From: Phoronis australis
Lineage: Eukaryota; Phoronida; Phoronidae
Assembly: GCA_002633005.1 (NCBI GenBank)
Contig: NMRA01000587.1
Coordinates: forward strand, 126,001 to 190,000
DNA: 64,000 nt
Direction: 5' to 3'
In this document: positions 1-12,485 of the stretch, piece by piece
Numbering within the stretch: position 1 is the stretch's first letter
How the letters are laid out: each line of letters starts with the position of its first letter
Position numbers and translations under genes: made by a program
Notes under the pieces: generated by a model
What the model was told of the DNA's origin: nothing
The model's database searches: none
The model's input: only the letters and a program-made list of their open reading frames with translations

Positions 1-2338
1 CCATTAAACAACATGCAAACTAAATCGCACAAAGTTTATGATTTATTGCTATGTTTCCACTGCATACTGTTGCTTAAAGTCAGCAAAATTGATTCTTACC
101 AGCCGTTTCGCTTTTAATTATTTTACACTCAGACTCTCGCATTGATCAACTTTTATGATCAGCGGCAAGTGAGAACCAGGTTAATAGAATATCCCATAAT
201 GACAACTTATGTCGAAAGTGACTGAATGTCATTAACTGGAGCCTACACTACAGTGTTACAAATTCATAGCAGTTATGTTAAAACCTCAAGTTAAGTGAGT
301 GCTGTTGCATTTTGACCAACCCTGTCGAAGGAACAGTACTTTCTATCCAGGTTCGGTGTTCTGAATTAATGCCAAAGTGCATGAGAGGGCACCACAGCTT
401 TTTGGCAAATTGGACTCAATCTCCTTGTAGAAAGTGGGAACTAGCTTCCGAGTACGGAGATTTTTCAAAAACATCCAAAAATGCAGTTTTTCAGTGTATT
501 ACATCACATAACAAAGACATGATAATGCACACGCCTTGTTTCATCAAATGTAATTTCTTTAAGAACTTAACCCTTATCCTCCACTAGGTGAGATCAGACG
601 ACATGCCATTTATCCTATTACATTGCATTGGGTGTACTCAATTGACTATGATAAGCTGCAGCTGGGCTGCACAAGGAGAGTGTACTCACCCCAGGACACT
701 GGTAGTTTTCATTAAAAAATTGTGAGAGTCCTGGATGTTGTTTAGATATGTGAAGATGCGCATTCAATAGTTCACAGTTTCCTCTTAATTTCTCTGTCAG
801 ATTTAAACCATATGGCTGTGATTACTAGTTCGGGAAGTATTGGCAGGTTTGTGTAAGTGTAGACACATAGTTTCATTATATAGCTGGAGCCAGACGTGAG
901 AGGATTACAATGGATCAGTTTATTTTCACTAAAGGCTATGAAGATTTACAAATGGCGAAAATCTCCTTTAAATTCTGAACAACTTTTATGTTGGCTTCTT
1001 GTCTGTGAAATTAGCATTTCTCCTTCAATTTTCAATTTAAAATTGTTAGGTCATTAGTCTGGGTGACCCTCATAACAGCCCAGTGTACAAGCAGTAGTGG
1101 TGACCTACTTAGCTCAGCACACAGGGAAAGTAGTCTGAATAGAGGCTCAGCAGGATCAGGGTTAAGGAAATTCTTAACCAAGTTCAACAGCTGTGAAACT
1201 GCATATTATTAGCTAGCAGTTTCAACATACAGTCGATAAGACAAAAAATCAGAGTTATCTCCATTACATTTTTTTCAAGTCTTTGGTGTTGTATAAGTTA
1301 CTTTTAGTCACTCACTTTTTCAACAAGAAAATCAACCCAAGAAAAGCAGAAATGATGCGGAATTTGTTTTTTACTCACTGCTTGCCAAATCACAGTGCTT
1401 TCAAATTTTGCTAACCCTTACTGGCTTCTCGAAAAACACCCACCCTTGGCTGAAATTGATGTCGACGGGCATTTTTTTATTTTCTTTTTAGTTGTTGAGC
1501 AAAGTTTAGCAAACACACCAGAACCAACTAGTGTTGAAAGGTCTGTGGCAATTTATATCGCTTTTTGACTCACAAACACTCTGGATATTCTTCTGTATCA
1601 ATGCAATGCAAACAAAGCTTTAACATGGGCTACTCATCAGGAAGTTCAGCTGATAGGTAGAGTTCATTGAATGATAAAAAAAGAAGACAAAAACATCAAT
1701 TTATGTAGACAGTTTTCACATGAAACTACACGAGCTGTTCACTCCGTGACCTGGTGTGACCTGTTGGAATATTTTGTTCAGAGTGACTCACTTGTTTCCA
1801 ATAACCAGTATTTTTGATTTTGTGATGGCATGCTATAATTTGGAGTCGCTAAATGATGACGTGCAAACATGTACTCCCAGCAACAGATTACATATAACTC
1901 AGATTGAGATATCACACCAGCTTTTTGATTTCTTTTTTGATATCACCATTCCTGCTAAATCACTGCAATTATTTTAATGCATATGACATGCAGCCTCACA
2001 GCATCCACTGAACAAACGTTACTGCGACTTATTCAGGACTTTCAGCCATCCCAAGAAGATGAGGCGACCACTTGGGATGGTCTGTCAAGACAATATTGCA
2101 TTATGGTAGAGATGAGGATTTCTGGGTCATTTTTCCATGCTTCCTTGCTTGTGTACTTTTCAGAAAAAACATCCAATTTACACCTACACTTACCTATGTC
2201 TATGGTCCATTTTTAACAATAACTTACTTTAACAATAACAAAACTTTTAACATCAAAAGTGAGAAAGAAAAAACTCTCACATTCACTCTTTCCAGCTCAA
2301 CTCAACTGAACAGTAAAAAAGTTAAATGAGATTTACGT
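1..2338. other. No gene recognised at left edge
   Basis: I see no exon that I can support here. The short open frames present have no recognisable similarity and no good flanking splice sites. If the SERF gene to the right has a third coding exon it should lie here on the minus strand or beyond the window, but I found no lysine-rich frame with a fitting acceptor. One minus-strand donor-like site (GGGGTGAGTAC, near 683-693) follows a short open frame and is unexplained. Confidence 0.5.
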
Positions 2339-2348
2339 TCACACTGAC

Positions 2349-4246
2349 CTCTGCCTACGGTCGTCCAGCTTCTTGCCCTGATTGCCCTCCTTAAGCCCAC
2401 TTTTCTTCTGTTTTTCCATCTGGGCTTGCTTTTTCTGACTCTTCTCCCGCGCTTTCTCTCTCTGATTACCACCTAAAGAGAGTACGCTAAAATTTAACCA
2501 ACTTAGCACATAATATGACCGACAAGCTACAACTGAAACTTTTTGTTACCATCTTTTCCCTGAAAGGTGACTTCATTGCGAAACAAGTTGTATGTCCTGC
2601 AGTTAGGTGCCATGACTTCCTAAGTCTGGCGTGGGTTTAACTCCCATGATTACGGTAAAAGTGACAACTTCGAACAAAAACTTCATTTTTTATTAAATTC
2701 ATAGCCTTTGATGACTGTTGTAAAATAATGCTGACAATTTTCTTACTAGCAGCTGTGGTAAATACCTAGAAAAAGCATTTTGGTCCACACACGAAATGCT
2801 GTTTGGCTGCAGCAAAACCTTGACTAACTGCTAAACAGTTTTGGTAAGAAATTTGTCCATGAACAATAGGTGTCACTTTAATCTTGACTTGAGCAGACAT
2901 GGCGGTCAACCAGGAATTAGTGATGAAACGCAGTTGGGGACACACTCATGTATTTTGTGAACCAGAGCGATAGGCAGAATCAACTGATAGCAAAACCATG
3001 TTGTCAGAATAAATATTGATTAAAGGCCTATGGTCCGAGTTATAGAAGAAAAAACCTCTTAACGCCGTTTAAGCCGGTTTTTTGATGTGACATGGAGTTC
3101 AAAAAGTTATTAACTTTCAATTTGTGCAAAAAGTTTGAAAAAAATCGTTGTAAATACTACAAACGAATGAAATGTTTACAAAGAATTTAGTATCCCGACC
3201 GCTAAACAGATTATAAACATTACAACAACGCATGCGCAGCCACAGATCTAGAGGTCAACAGAATTTATACAAATGGCGGGGAGAGGTAGATCTATGAAGT
3301 GTACGTCCGAAGGCGAAACGCAGTCGTCCTGCTCTACGAGATTCAGAAAAAGACGTGTTAGCCTGTACAAAAAGCGGCATTACCAACAAACCTTGAACCT
3401 GTAATCAACTCGTTCGATAGGTGAGAAACAATGAGGACAAGACTGAATGTTCNTACCATCTTTTCCTTGCGAAACAAGTTGTGTGTCCTGCAGTTAGGTG
3501 CCATGACTTCCCAAGTCTGGCGTGGGTTTAACTCCCATGAATGCAGTAAAAGCGACAACTTCGGACAAAAACTTCATTTTTTATTAAATTCATAGCCTTT
3601 GAAGACTGTTGTGAATGCTGACAATTTTCTTAACTAGCAGCTGTGGTAAATACCTTGAAAACGCATTTTGGTCCACACATGAAATGCTGTTTGGCTGCAG
3701 CAAAACCTTGACTAACTGTTAAACAGTTTTGGTAAGAAATTCGTCCATGAACAACAGGTGTCACTTTAAAGTGAAGTTGAGCGGACATGGCGGTGTCAAC
3801 CAGGAAATAGTGATGAAACGCAGTTGGGGACACACTCATATATTTTTTGAACCAGAGCGATAGGCAGAATCAACTGATAGCAAAACCATGTGTGTAGGGC
3901 AATGTCGTCATATTGTAAATAATCATATAGTTTAATGTATCCTGAGAGACAGTACAACCGGCTGAACTGGCCCCAGTAAAGATAGTAGTCATTTCACAGA
4001 CCCTCGCTTTTCGGCGAATGCCTTACACGTATTAAACCTTCAAAGTCGTGTAAGTATACCTCTTGGTTAACGGTGTCGAAAACAAAATTTTAGTTTTTTG
4101 TGAACACCTCTCGATTAAGACTCGATTGGAATAAAACTAACCACATGACCTTTTTGGTAAAAATGCGGTCAAAATATCGAAAAAGGAAGACTTTAAAGCA
4201 TCTTTAACTTGAAAAGGAGTGCTAGTTACGAATACATACGCGTCAT
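2349..4246 (-). CDS. SERF: SERF / 4F5 family small EDRK-rich protein (partial)
   Basis: Small, highly charged protein of the SERF (4F5) family; human and worm members bind RNA and alter the folding and aggregation of amyloid-prone proteins. Exon 1 is 4246-4240 (ATG ACG C, then donor GTATGT). Exon 2 is 2472-2349, after a pyrimidine-rich acceptor, and begins GNQREKAREKSQKKQ, the family's N-terminal signature. Human SERF1/SERF2 have the same phase-1 intron after Met-x-C, which is why I joined a 7-base exon 1.76 kb away. After codon 43 the frame either uses donor GTCAGT at 2348 or runs on two codons to TGA at 2341-2339, giving 46 aa. Family members are near 60 aa, so a third exon is expected but was not found. 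The intron contains a 0.45 kb tandem duplication. The gene is head-to-head with SUB1. Confidence 0.75.
2547..3001. repeat. Direct repeat, unit 1 of a 0.45 kb duplication
   Basis: First copy of a roughly 455 bp sequence repeated at 3454-3891, in SERF intron 1. The copies are near-identical over long stretches (for example TTTATTAAATTCATAGCCTT), with scattered substitutions and small indels. Confidence 0.9.
3002..3453. promoter_or_regulatory. Spacer with NRF1-like and YY1-like motifs
   Basis: This spacer between the duplicated units holds CGCATGCGCAG (near 3229), resembling an NRF1 site, and AAATGGCGGGG (near 3271), resembling a YY1 site. Such motifs are common in CpG-type animal promoters. 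It could be an alternative promoter in SERF intron 1 or upstream of SUB1, but no transcript evidence is available. An ambiguous base (n) at 3453 sits directly before unit 2. Confidence 0.3.
3454..3891. repeat. Direct repeat, unit 2 of a 0.45 kb duplication
   Basis: Second copy of the 2547-3001 sequence, in the same orientation and about 450 bp further on. It lacks a short piece near its start that unit 1 has. A minus-strand reading frame beginning at a good Kozak ATG is present in both units but is probably not coding, because the observed differences change amino acids or a stop codon. Confidence 0.9.
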
Positions 4247-4580
4247 TTTGATTTTTTCGGCGCCTTTCGGCCCAGCACTAAATTCCTGCGCTTGACTTTT
4301 CCAGCGACTAAAAGCACTTCCGGAAAATACAGGTTACCCTATTTTGATATGTTGGTGTACTGTTCGGAAATATACCCCAGCATTAATTTTATTTTTCCCA
4401 GTGAGTGGTATGCTGCAGATATTATAAACTATGCTGTATTCTGATATTTGGCGCTTATATGTTTTAAAAAGACAAACACATCCTTGTTTTACCTTTACAA
4501 TAACTGCAAAAACCTGATTGACAGTAGTTTACCAAGCGGTAAATTTATGAACTAACTCAACTCGGCAAGAAAGAGAAAGG
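4247..4580. promoter_or_regulatory. Probable shared SERF / SUB1 promoter and SUB1 5' UTR exon
   Basis: This region separates the SERF start codon (minus) from SUB1. It holds an ETS-like ACTTCCGG near 4315 and GC-richer sequence around 4258-4290. A strong donor (AAGAGAAAGG followed by GTGAGT at 4581) could end a non-coding SUB1 first exon that splices to the acceptor ending at 4883. The transcription start cannot be placed from sequence. Confidence 0.45.
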
Positions 4581-4905
4581 GTGAGTTTTCATTGTCACTT
4601 GGGCAACGGAACGAAGGACTGTTAAAAACAGTTTGATTTTGTTGGGAAATATTTGTTCGAGCTCAGACTAGTGCGGTTCTGTTTTCTGCTGATGCTGATA
4701 TCCGCATCTTACAGTTAGATTTTTTTCATTTCCCACTCTCACTCAGTCTCTTCTGTAAATCAAATGTAATGATAATGTGTGGCACACCTTGACCTTGCCC
4801 TTGGCTTTAGTGCATTATCTTCTTAATTATTTATCACCTGTGACAGTGTATATTGTATTTTGACTGTCTTTTTCTAATTGCAGTCACCAGTCTCCTGCGA
4901 TAAAG

Positions 4906-7900
4906 ATGCCAAAGTCCAAAGAGCTTGTAGAGTCTGACTCGGGGAGTGACAGCGATTCTTCATTTGAGGAGGTGTATATAGCAATTAATGTCTTCTGACA
5001 CAATTAAGTTTTACCTTCAATTTAAATTTGTGTCCTTAGAGTATTGGAATGTTTTCACTAACCTCTATGCTTTTTAAATTGATACATGTGATGTGTTATT
5101 TTTAATATCATTTTCATTATTTGTGTTTGTAACAATTACTGTACTCTGAGAGCTGCATTTTTACCTAACCCAGGTGCTGGCGCGAACCAAACATGAATAA
5201 TTTGTAAAAAACTAATGACAACAATGGAAAAGTTGCATAATGCTCTTTTATGCGCATAGTTCAATGAAAAGGACACAGCAATGATTACTTGACAACATCT
5301 TCATGCAATTTTTTTCTGCACCAGAGAAGCACTGCTGCCAAGTTATATGAAATTCTTTGATATGCATATAGGCCAAGGCCGCCCTAAATGTTATGAGTGA
5401 TTGTCCTTCAGATGTGCAGCTTTCAGTGAGCCATGGTTGTATTTACACACAGGTACCTATAGACAGGTCTTGATATTCAAACGGTGACTGCTGCTGATGA
5501 GGGGTGACTGTGGTCAAAAAGATGTATTTTATTAGGGGGCTTTCTGAAATCATTAATTACATAGTCGAAGTGAATCACTAGTTTATTGTTATTGTGATCG
5601 AAATTGTCGTAGTAATGTTGTCAATCATCTCGGCACATACAGTACACTACTTAACAATAACTACTGGTACTCTCTCATCCACCATCCTCTAGTTATTTTC
5701 TGGACTTCAAGGCATGTATTTAAGAAGTGTATGGCTTTAGAGAAAGCCTGGCCTTTTCTGGAAAGTGCTATCAATGCAAAAAAATGTTAAGTGCTTCTAA
5801 TTAATCTTGCATTCATTTTGAGATAATTTCTGTTTGAAGCCCAAGGCTAAGAAGAAGAAACAGAAACAGGAAGAGGAGAAATCATCAAAGTCCCAAGCAT
5901 CTGAATCGAAAAAGAAACAAAAGAGGGATCCTGATGGAAATGTAATGTTCCAGGTTAGTGACTAGTTGGGACTCATTTCACAATGCAAGACACTTGTGGC
6001 AAGAGGTCCATCTAGTGTTGCACAGATAGACGAGGGCTGCTAGATTACTCCCGTGACTCGATGTTCATGCATCGCCGACCAATCATTTCAGCGGTGGCCA
6101 TTTTGCAAGCAAACATTCACCTTGAACTAAGGTGATCTTTCATGGTCTGACCAAGCTCGGAAGCAACTCGCTTTACGGAATGCACCGCAGGTGTACATGA
6201 GTAGGCCGTCCATTAGATGGTTTGTAGGCATGGGGTCAGCATAGTCGTGTAAAGGATTGATTCAACTGAACCCTTTGTATAGGCTTTAACATTCTACAGT
6301 GAGGGAGAGTGGATAAAACTTAGTGACAGAAACAAGACTTGCAATTAATTAATAATCCCAATGACATTTAATAGTTTTTGAGAAATCATGATTGTTAGAC
6401 TTTTCTTAGCCAGAGGTACGTAAATCAGATTTGTGCTCAACTCCAAGCGAAGACAGGGTTAGGGTCTGATTGATGGTACAAGATAAATCAAACAGATGAA
6501 GTCTTCAATATCATTATAAGGCAATTAAGTAAATTAAGGTTATGTAACACAAATAGCTCATAAATGCATGAAAAGTTTGAGACATCCAGTTAAGAAAACA
6601 GATAAAGTGTGAGTCTAATACTGGAATAAAAACTTACAAAAATTAGCGAAATTGCGTCCCCATCTCACATGGCAATAGCTCATGATCAACAAGATTGTGT
6701 ATTTAGTCAATTTCTACAGAACTATTGTAACTCTGTCAGTAAATGTAATATATTTTCTGAAAGCATAGAAAGCCTGTAAAAATAGTTTTTTGACTTTATA
6801 CCAAATCATTTGACTTTGATCGAGTTACGTAACCATGTGTTTTTTGTCCAATTTAGGGCAACGTAAATTTATATTCACTGCAAAACAGTGGTATCAATAA
6901 CATGATCAAATTTCATTCGATAAAAATGTTGAAAAAATCTTAAAAACAGTTTCAGTTTTCGTTATGCAGTCTTGGTATAATTAAAGTTCATTTCAAAAAA
7001 GGTGGTGTTATTACATGACTTCTTGTTGAAATTCAGCAAAATTTCGATGTAATTTGTTGTTATTTTGTCCGTTTCCTTTCCGGATTTTCACCATACCTTA
7101 TCTGAGGCCAGATAAAGTCAACTTATTTGTAAACTACCGTACATGTATTTGCCACGCCCTAGTTACAGACCAACTCGCTGCTGAATCCTGTTTTCAAATC
7201 TCCAGCTAAAAATAGAGAGATTGTAATTGGCAAAAGACAAACATAGTCAAAATTCATTTTATGTTGCAGTTGTCAAAAATGAGATTCGTGACTGTGAATG
7301 AGTTCAGGGGAAAGAAGATGGTTAACATTCGAGAGTTCTATGAAGCAGACGGTGAACTGAAACCTGGCAGGAAAGGTATGTTGCATTGTGGGAAGAATTG
7401 ATTGAGTATGTAAAACTTTTCCACATAATCATGGAGACGAGAAGGCAAAAAACAGGGATATCATGTCATTTTGTTGTAATTGCACCACCAGAAATTAAAA
7501 AAAGACTCAAATCCTCTAATTTTGGAAATTGATGTAGCGTTGGAACTTCTTGTGATAACTCTTTTTGGCTAACTTTGTTGGCATAAAAATTGTTTCTAAC
7601 AAAAATGAACCTTTCTTTAGATCTCTAGGCTAACTTCTGGTGTAAACTTCTAACAATTTTTATCTCCGGTGATTGTTATCGGAAACTAATAGGTGCAAAC
7701 CATTCCAGGCTCAGGTATTTGAAGTCCATAGAGGGTAATAAAACAATTGTTTCCTCAGCCAGGACCTTAAACAGTTTGTTAAGCTGCATTTAATTACAGT
7801 CCAGCTGGGACAGCTGTGTGACTAAGAGCAGAGTTAAAAATTTAAGAACTGCTTGCACTGCATGGCAAATTCAAAAGGCCTATTGTGTGCAAACAACATC

Positions 7901-9002
7901 CTATCCTCCACAAATTTCTACAACTACTATGTGGACTAGTTACTCTATACAAGCCCAAAATGAACAGCACCTCTTCCACATAGTTCGCACAGATGACAGT
8001 GATTATTAACAGACACTTCCCTTCTTGGTTAGCCCAGATGTGTACTTAGAAATCAGGCTTTCATTACTTGCCTTGTGATTTGTTACAAATGGCCGTTGGT
8101 GCTATCCTGTGCCTCATAGTGTTACATGTACATGATATTCACTGTAGTTTGGTTCTGTCAACATGGGTTGTAAATTTTATGACATTTTCTTACACTGTCG
8201 TTGCAAAAAGCCAATTAATAAGAACTTGGTGCAAATATTCTAACCCGTGGATGACATACTTTTACAAGTTGTGTACCTTCCAATAATACAAAGGAGTCAT
8301 CCTAAATACGAGATCCTTGACCCCATCAAGTTTCATGGAGTCCCCATGCAGTGACAGTGTCAAAGCAAACAATAGTTAATCATGTGCGACCAAAAATATA
8401 CACCATGGGAACAACCAGGGACCCCCACCATGTTTGTTATGCAGTGGTATCAATTTGAGCAGCTTGTATTAACTGGTCATAAACCTGCCTTCTCGGGAAG
8501 AAATTTCCAATTTGTGATCAATACAACTTGTCCCTATAAAATTTGTCTAAACTTGTTTCTAACTCAAAGACGAGATGAAGAGATCTTACAATGAAGTCGC
8601 AGTTCGATATTTGTGCAGTACAAGCTCATGTATTGAAATTTCAGGTCACGGCGTGACCTCATTTTATGACCTTTGTCTGAAAAAATAACAAAATGCGAGA
8701 AGTTGCTTAGCCCTGAGGTCACCTCTCAACTAAGAAAGAAACAAGACCAATTTCACAACTTATTCTGGTCTATATCAAAACTTGCATTTTCGACAAAAAG
8801 CACCGTCTTGACACCGCTCTACTAAAACTCTCATCTCACATGGAGGTTTCCATAGGTATCACTGTTTGTTCTCACTGATTTAGCCATATTAATTTAAATA
8901 TGACTTTATCTTTCATAAACAGGCATAGCATTAAATATGGACCAATGGAAAGCCTTGAAGAGCATCGTGGATGACATCGACTCGGCATTGGACGAACTGT
9001 AA
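4906..9002 (+). CDS. SUB1: SUB1 / PC4 transcriptional coactivator (p15)
   Basis: Nuclear single-stranded-DNA-binding coactivator of RNA polymerase II, also active in DNA repair. Coding exons: 4906-4971, 5840-5953, 7270-7375 and 8923-9002, all with GT-AG introns and matching phases, giving 121 aa (human 127). It starts MPKSKELVESDSGSDSDSS, the conserved start and serine/acidic region. A lysine-rich linker follows (residues 23-60), then the PC4 domain (about 62-121) with NVMFQ, MRFVTVNEF, LKPGRKGIAL and the QWKALK helix. The 5' UTR carries an acceptor ending at 4883, so at least one upstream non-coding exon exists. AATAAA at 9438-9443 is a plausible polyadenylation signal. It converges on MOCS2. 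Nothing is missing from the DNA-binding fold. Confidence 0.96.
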
Positions 9003-9437
9003 CATGGGATACCAAATGCTGTTTTGAGTTAACTGCGGTCACACTCAGTGCTTTTGTAGGACTTTGGATGAGATGATCTCATACAAGATTTAGCAAGATG
9101 CAACTAGATGAACATGATGTATGAGTCTGTAGTCAACGTTAAATAACCAACCAAACAGCTTTGTTCTGTCCATTGTCTTAGGCTGCCGTGGGATTTACCG
9201 TGCAATTTCAGAAGTTGGACGTCGCTTTACATTTCAACATTTCTGTCAACAACTACTGGCTCATCTTCGTTAAAAAACAAAAACTAAGGTAGAGTTAAGG
9301 GTTATACTGCTACAAGCCTGAAGACAACAGGTGTACATTGTCTTGAATGTAGGCTAAACAAAGTCCGTTCCATAGAGTAGATTGTGCATTTTTCCAAAAT
9401 ATTCATAAGAAAACAAGAATGTGGATTAACATTAAGA

Positions 9438-9443
9438 AATAAA
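9438..9443 (+). terminator. Putative polyadenylation signal of SUB1
   Basis: Canonical AATAAA on the plus strand, 436 bases after the SUB1 stop codon. Chosen by motif and position only. Confidence 0.4.
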
Positions 9444-9797
9444 CATTCTTTCCATTTTGTACAATTCATTGTATTTATTTTTCCTTATAAACAACATTCG
9501 TTTTCATTATCAATTGATACCCACAGTAGAGTGGTAAACCACAAAGAGTTACTCTACACAGTCACGACACATGAAGACTGAAACTTAGGTAGTGGCCGTC
9601 TTCAATTACATTCAATCAAGTTTCATAGTCAGCAGTACCAACACCACGTAATCACATGGTATAATACATTTTTTTTAATAAATCCAACACCAATCTATGA
9701 ACACTAACTTAGTTACTGCTGTTAGTGTCAGACAGAACCACCAAAATATTGAGTCAGAGTGAACTTACGACGGTTTCCAAATGATTATGGTTGACAT

Positions 9798-9803
9798 TTT
9801 ATT
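9798..9803 (-). terminator. Putative polyadenylation signal of MOCS2
   Basis: AATAAA on the minus strand about 490 bases downstream of the MOCS2B stop. Other AT-rich candidates lie nearby, so the choice is weak. Confidence 0.3.
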
Positions 9804-10292
9804 GCTGAAACTTAACAAATGATCTCGAGTCGTGATGCTGAAGAAAACCCAGACTGTGTTGGAGAAATTACATTTGCTTTAGACGACTTACTGCTAGAAA
9901 CTATAGAACTGGTCTCGACTTATTCCTTACTTGGGTGAGAAGCAGTCTTGTAACGAACTGAACGCTCGTCATTGGGCGAGACCATGTTGGGCGATAAATG
10001 TAATTTTGCGACAAGTCGACTTATAGAATCTGATCTCAAAACTATCAGTTGTTTCCAAGTACAATTTGAGACCAATTTCATAACTGTAAATGGTCTAAAT
10101 CAAGAGTTGGACGTTTCTTTAATACACAGATGAAAATCTGGAGACAACCGACTTGGAAGTGGTGGATACGATGAAGCTAAGCCAAAGAAGAAAGAAAAAT
10201 AATTGAACTATGTCTTAAGTCATATCACACAAATTTTCTCCAAAGAATATTTTTAAAACAACAGTGCATTAGCAGACGGATGTGACCTCACT

Positions 10293-12251
10293 CTACTCCT
10301 TCGTCTTGTTAGACCAGCAACACTCTGCGTTCTCCTTCCAACTACAAGTTCCATCACTATACACCTCCCTCTTCCACACAGGGACCTTGGCCTTCAGCGT
10401 ATCAATGGCGTACTCTAGCGCAGCCAATGACTCCTTACGATGACACGACGAGATGGCGATGATGATGCTGGCTTCCCCAATCGGCACCTGGCTATAGACA
10501 CACACAAGGAAATGCAGTTCTATTAAGATTTTGGTCACACTTTCACAGAATCATTTTCAGTCAAAACCATACTGCCATCTTCCCGAAACACTGGAAGTAG
10601 TGCGGCGGCTACATCACATGCCACCTGTCATGAGGATTTTATGTAATGTTGCAAAGTTCTGAAAAGAGACTCCAATACCCTTGTGACTTTACAGAAGGCA
10701 CAATTTTGAGGCATTATAGTTTTAATGCAGTTTTCAGTCCTGTGAGGGACACCCAAATTACTTATCGGCATATTAAGTCAAATACCTAAAGTTGCCATGG
10801 CTAATCCACACATCTTGCAGTGCCCACTTGAATAGGAAATGTGACATCTATGTGTAATGCGATAACAAGTATATCATATGAAACTGGTAGGTTAAATGTA
10901 TATCACAATAGTGGGGCCTACTGATTTCACGTAATTATTTCACACTTACAGTGCTGGTACATGCCAAAAAATTCAGACGAAGTAACCTGAAATTAACAGT
11001 TCTGACCCAAGCGAATTTCCATGATTATGGCCAAGTTTATGTAGAATTCCCCGATTCCAGTTAGACAATGAATGAGCCTGTTCAAAAGTCCCTGTAACTG
11101 GTCAGGAGCGACTAATCATGAACTAAGTAATGGGAATGCTGCCTTTTTTGTAAGAATTCATCACTATGAACTGCTTTTCAACTAACCACAAACAGAATGC
11201 TCACCCTAGTCTATGGTGGACCACAATATGTTTCACATCCCACTGGTCTCGTATACTCTTGCAGATTTTCTTAATCTCTAATTCCGCCATGGGAACGTAG
11301 GCTTCGTACTCCAATCGGATAACGGTCTTGCCTTTAAAATGATCCCGTGTTGTCCCTGAAAAAATGAAATCAAGGACTTGATTGCATTGTTTTATGGTAT
11401 AAGCCCTAGACTAAAAAATGCTGAGCTAACTATCACAGTCAAAAGGTGGTTAGACTAAGAGAAGTCCGACTTTCGCAAACAAAGCATGTTTGGTTATTGA
11501 GGTAAGATTCAAGAAGGTAGATGTGACAATGTACATGTAGAGAGGACAAATGTGGATGCCTTAAAATACCACAGGTCAACAATCCAGAAATGACCCTGTG
11601 AGGGTTCCAGATACCACTGACCTCCCTGGACTTGTGACGGAATTAGCTGAAGTGTCTTACGTCATTAAACACCAAGTGAAAAAAACTGATTGTTGTATTG
11701 TGAAGCATGCTTCACTGTGCACTGTGCTAATACTTAACCAATAAAGTTATAGGTATTGTCAGATAGGTGGGTCCCGGATTCAAAACCGATTTGAGAACCA
11801 GTTACACCCAATGATTAACGCCCGTTATTCACTGGGAGTAACTGTTTCTCATATCAGGGACGCATGTACCACACTATTACCAAGTCATTTACAGATTGAT
11901 GTGCCCATATGTTCCATACACTTGGTAAATAAAACATAACAATAGTTAGACATTTCACATATTGTGCCAAAAACTTGAACAAGATCACATGGCAAAATTC
12001 GGATACAAGATATATCCGTCTACATTCCGAGAACCAGTTTGAGACCTGTTATTGAGTGGAGAAAACTGGTTCTCAAAATGCGGGCACGTTATATCCAACT
12101 ATTACTGATCACGTCACACTGTAGAAATACATGGAAGTATGAAGTGATGGTTACCTATAAATGTTGATATAGCACCACATGTTGGACACCCTGCTAGTTC
12201 TGTTACCTTGGCAACATCCAGTTTGTCAGAGGTCAACAAGATATCATCCAT
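10293..12251 (-). CDS. MOCS2: MOCS2B, molybdopterin synthase catalytic (large) subunit
   Basis: MoaE-type subunit that makes molybdopterin from cyclic pyranopterin monophosphate, taking sulfur from the MOCS2A C-terminal thiocarboxylate. Coding exons (minus): 12251-12155, 11355-11205 and 10491-10293, joined in phases 1 and 2, giving 148 aa. The start is the first ATG after an in-frame TGA. Conserved stretches are LEYEAYVPMAE (exon 2), VHHRLG at the exon 2/3 junction, and EASIIIAISSCHRKES and YAIDTLKAKVPVWKREVY in exon 3; the last holds the two lysines expected at the active site. Human MOCS2B is 188 aa, and its N-terminal extension is absent here. The gene lies downstream of MOCS2A on the same strand, as in the bicistronic vertebrate locus, but with a 234-base gap rather than overlapping frames. 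Confidence 0.95.
11792..12074. repeat. Two related hairpins in MOCS2B intron 1
   Basis: Arms TGAGAACCAGTTAC (11792-11805) and GTAACTGTTTCTCA (11838-11851) form one imperfect inverted repeat. GAGAACCAGTTT (12029-12040) and AAACTGGTTCTC (12063-12074) form a second. Both share the core GAGAACCAGTT, so they look like relics of one small palindromic element. Confidence 0.6.
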
Positions 12252-12485
12252 TGTCGCCTTCACAAATCAGAATAATTGTCAGAGGAGGAATAAGATTCCA
12301 CTGTTACCAAACTAATTAGTTGTCAAAGATTTTCCTGTAAGACCATAGACTTGAGTGGAATGCACTGCACGAAGCATCCAACGGTTATGTCCTCAACTCC
12401 AATGGCAAATAAGATGAAACAATTATAATTGCACTTGATCTTTTGTTACAATGTTTTTTCTTCTGTCCAGCAATACGATATAGAG

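Noticed and set aside
3630-3839. Minus-strand small protein frame with a good Kozak ATG, also present in the duplicate at 2.5-3.0 kb
   Set aside because: In the stretch I compared between the duplicates, every difference is non-synonymous and one creates a stop, so there is no sign of protein constraint.
6124-6240. Possible 5S-rRNA-like segment (GTCTGACCAAGCTCGGAAGC)
   Set aside because: Only a short stretch resembles 5S rRNA; the flanking conserved blocks and pairing are missing.
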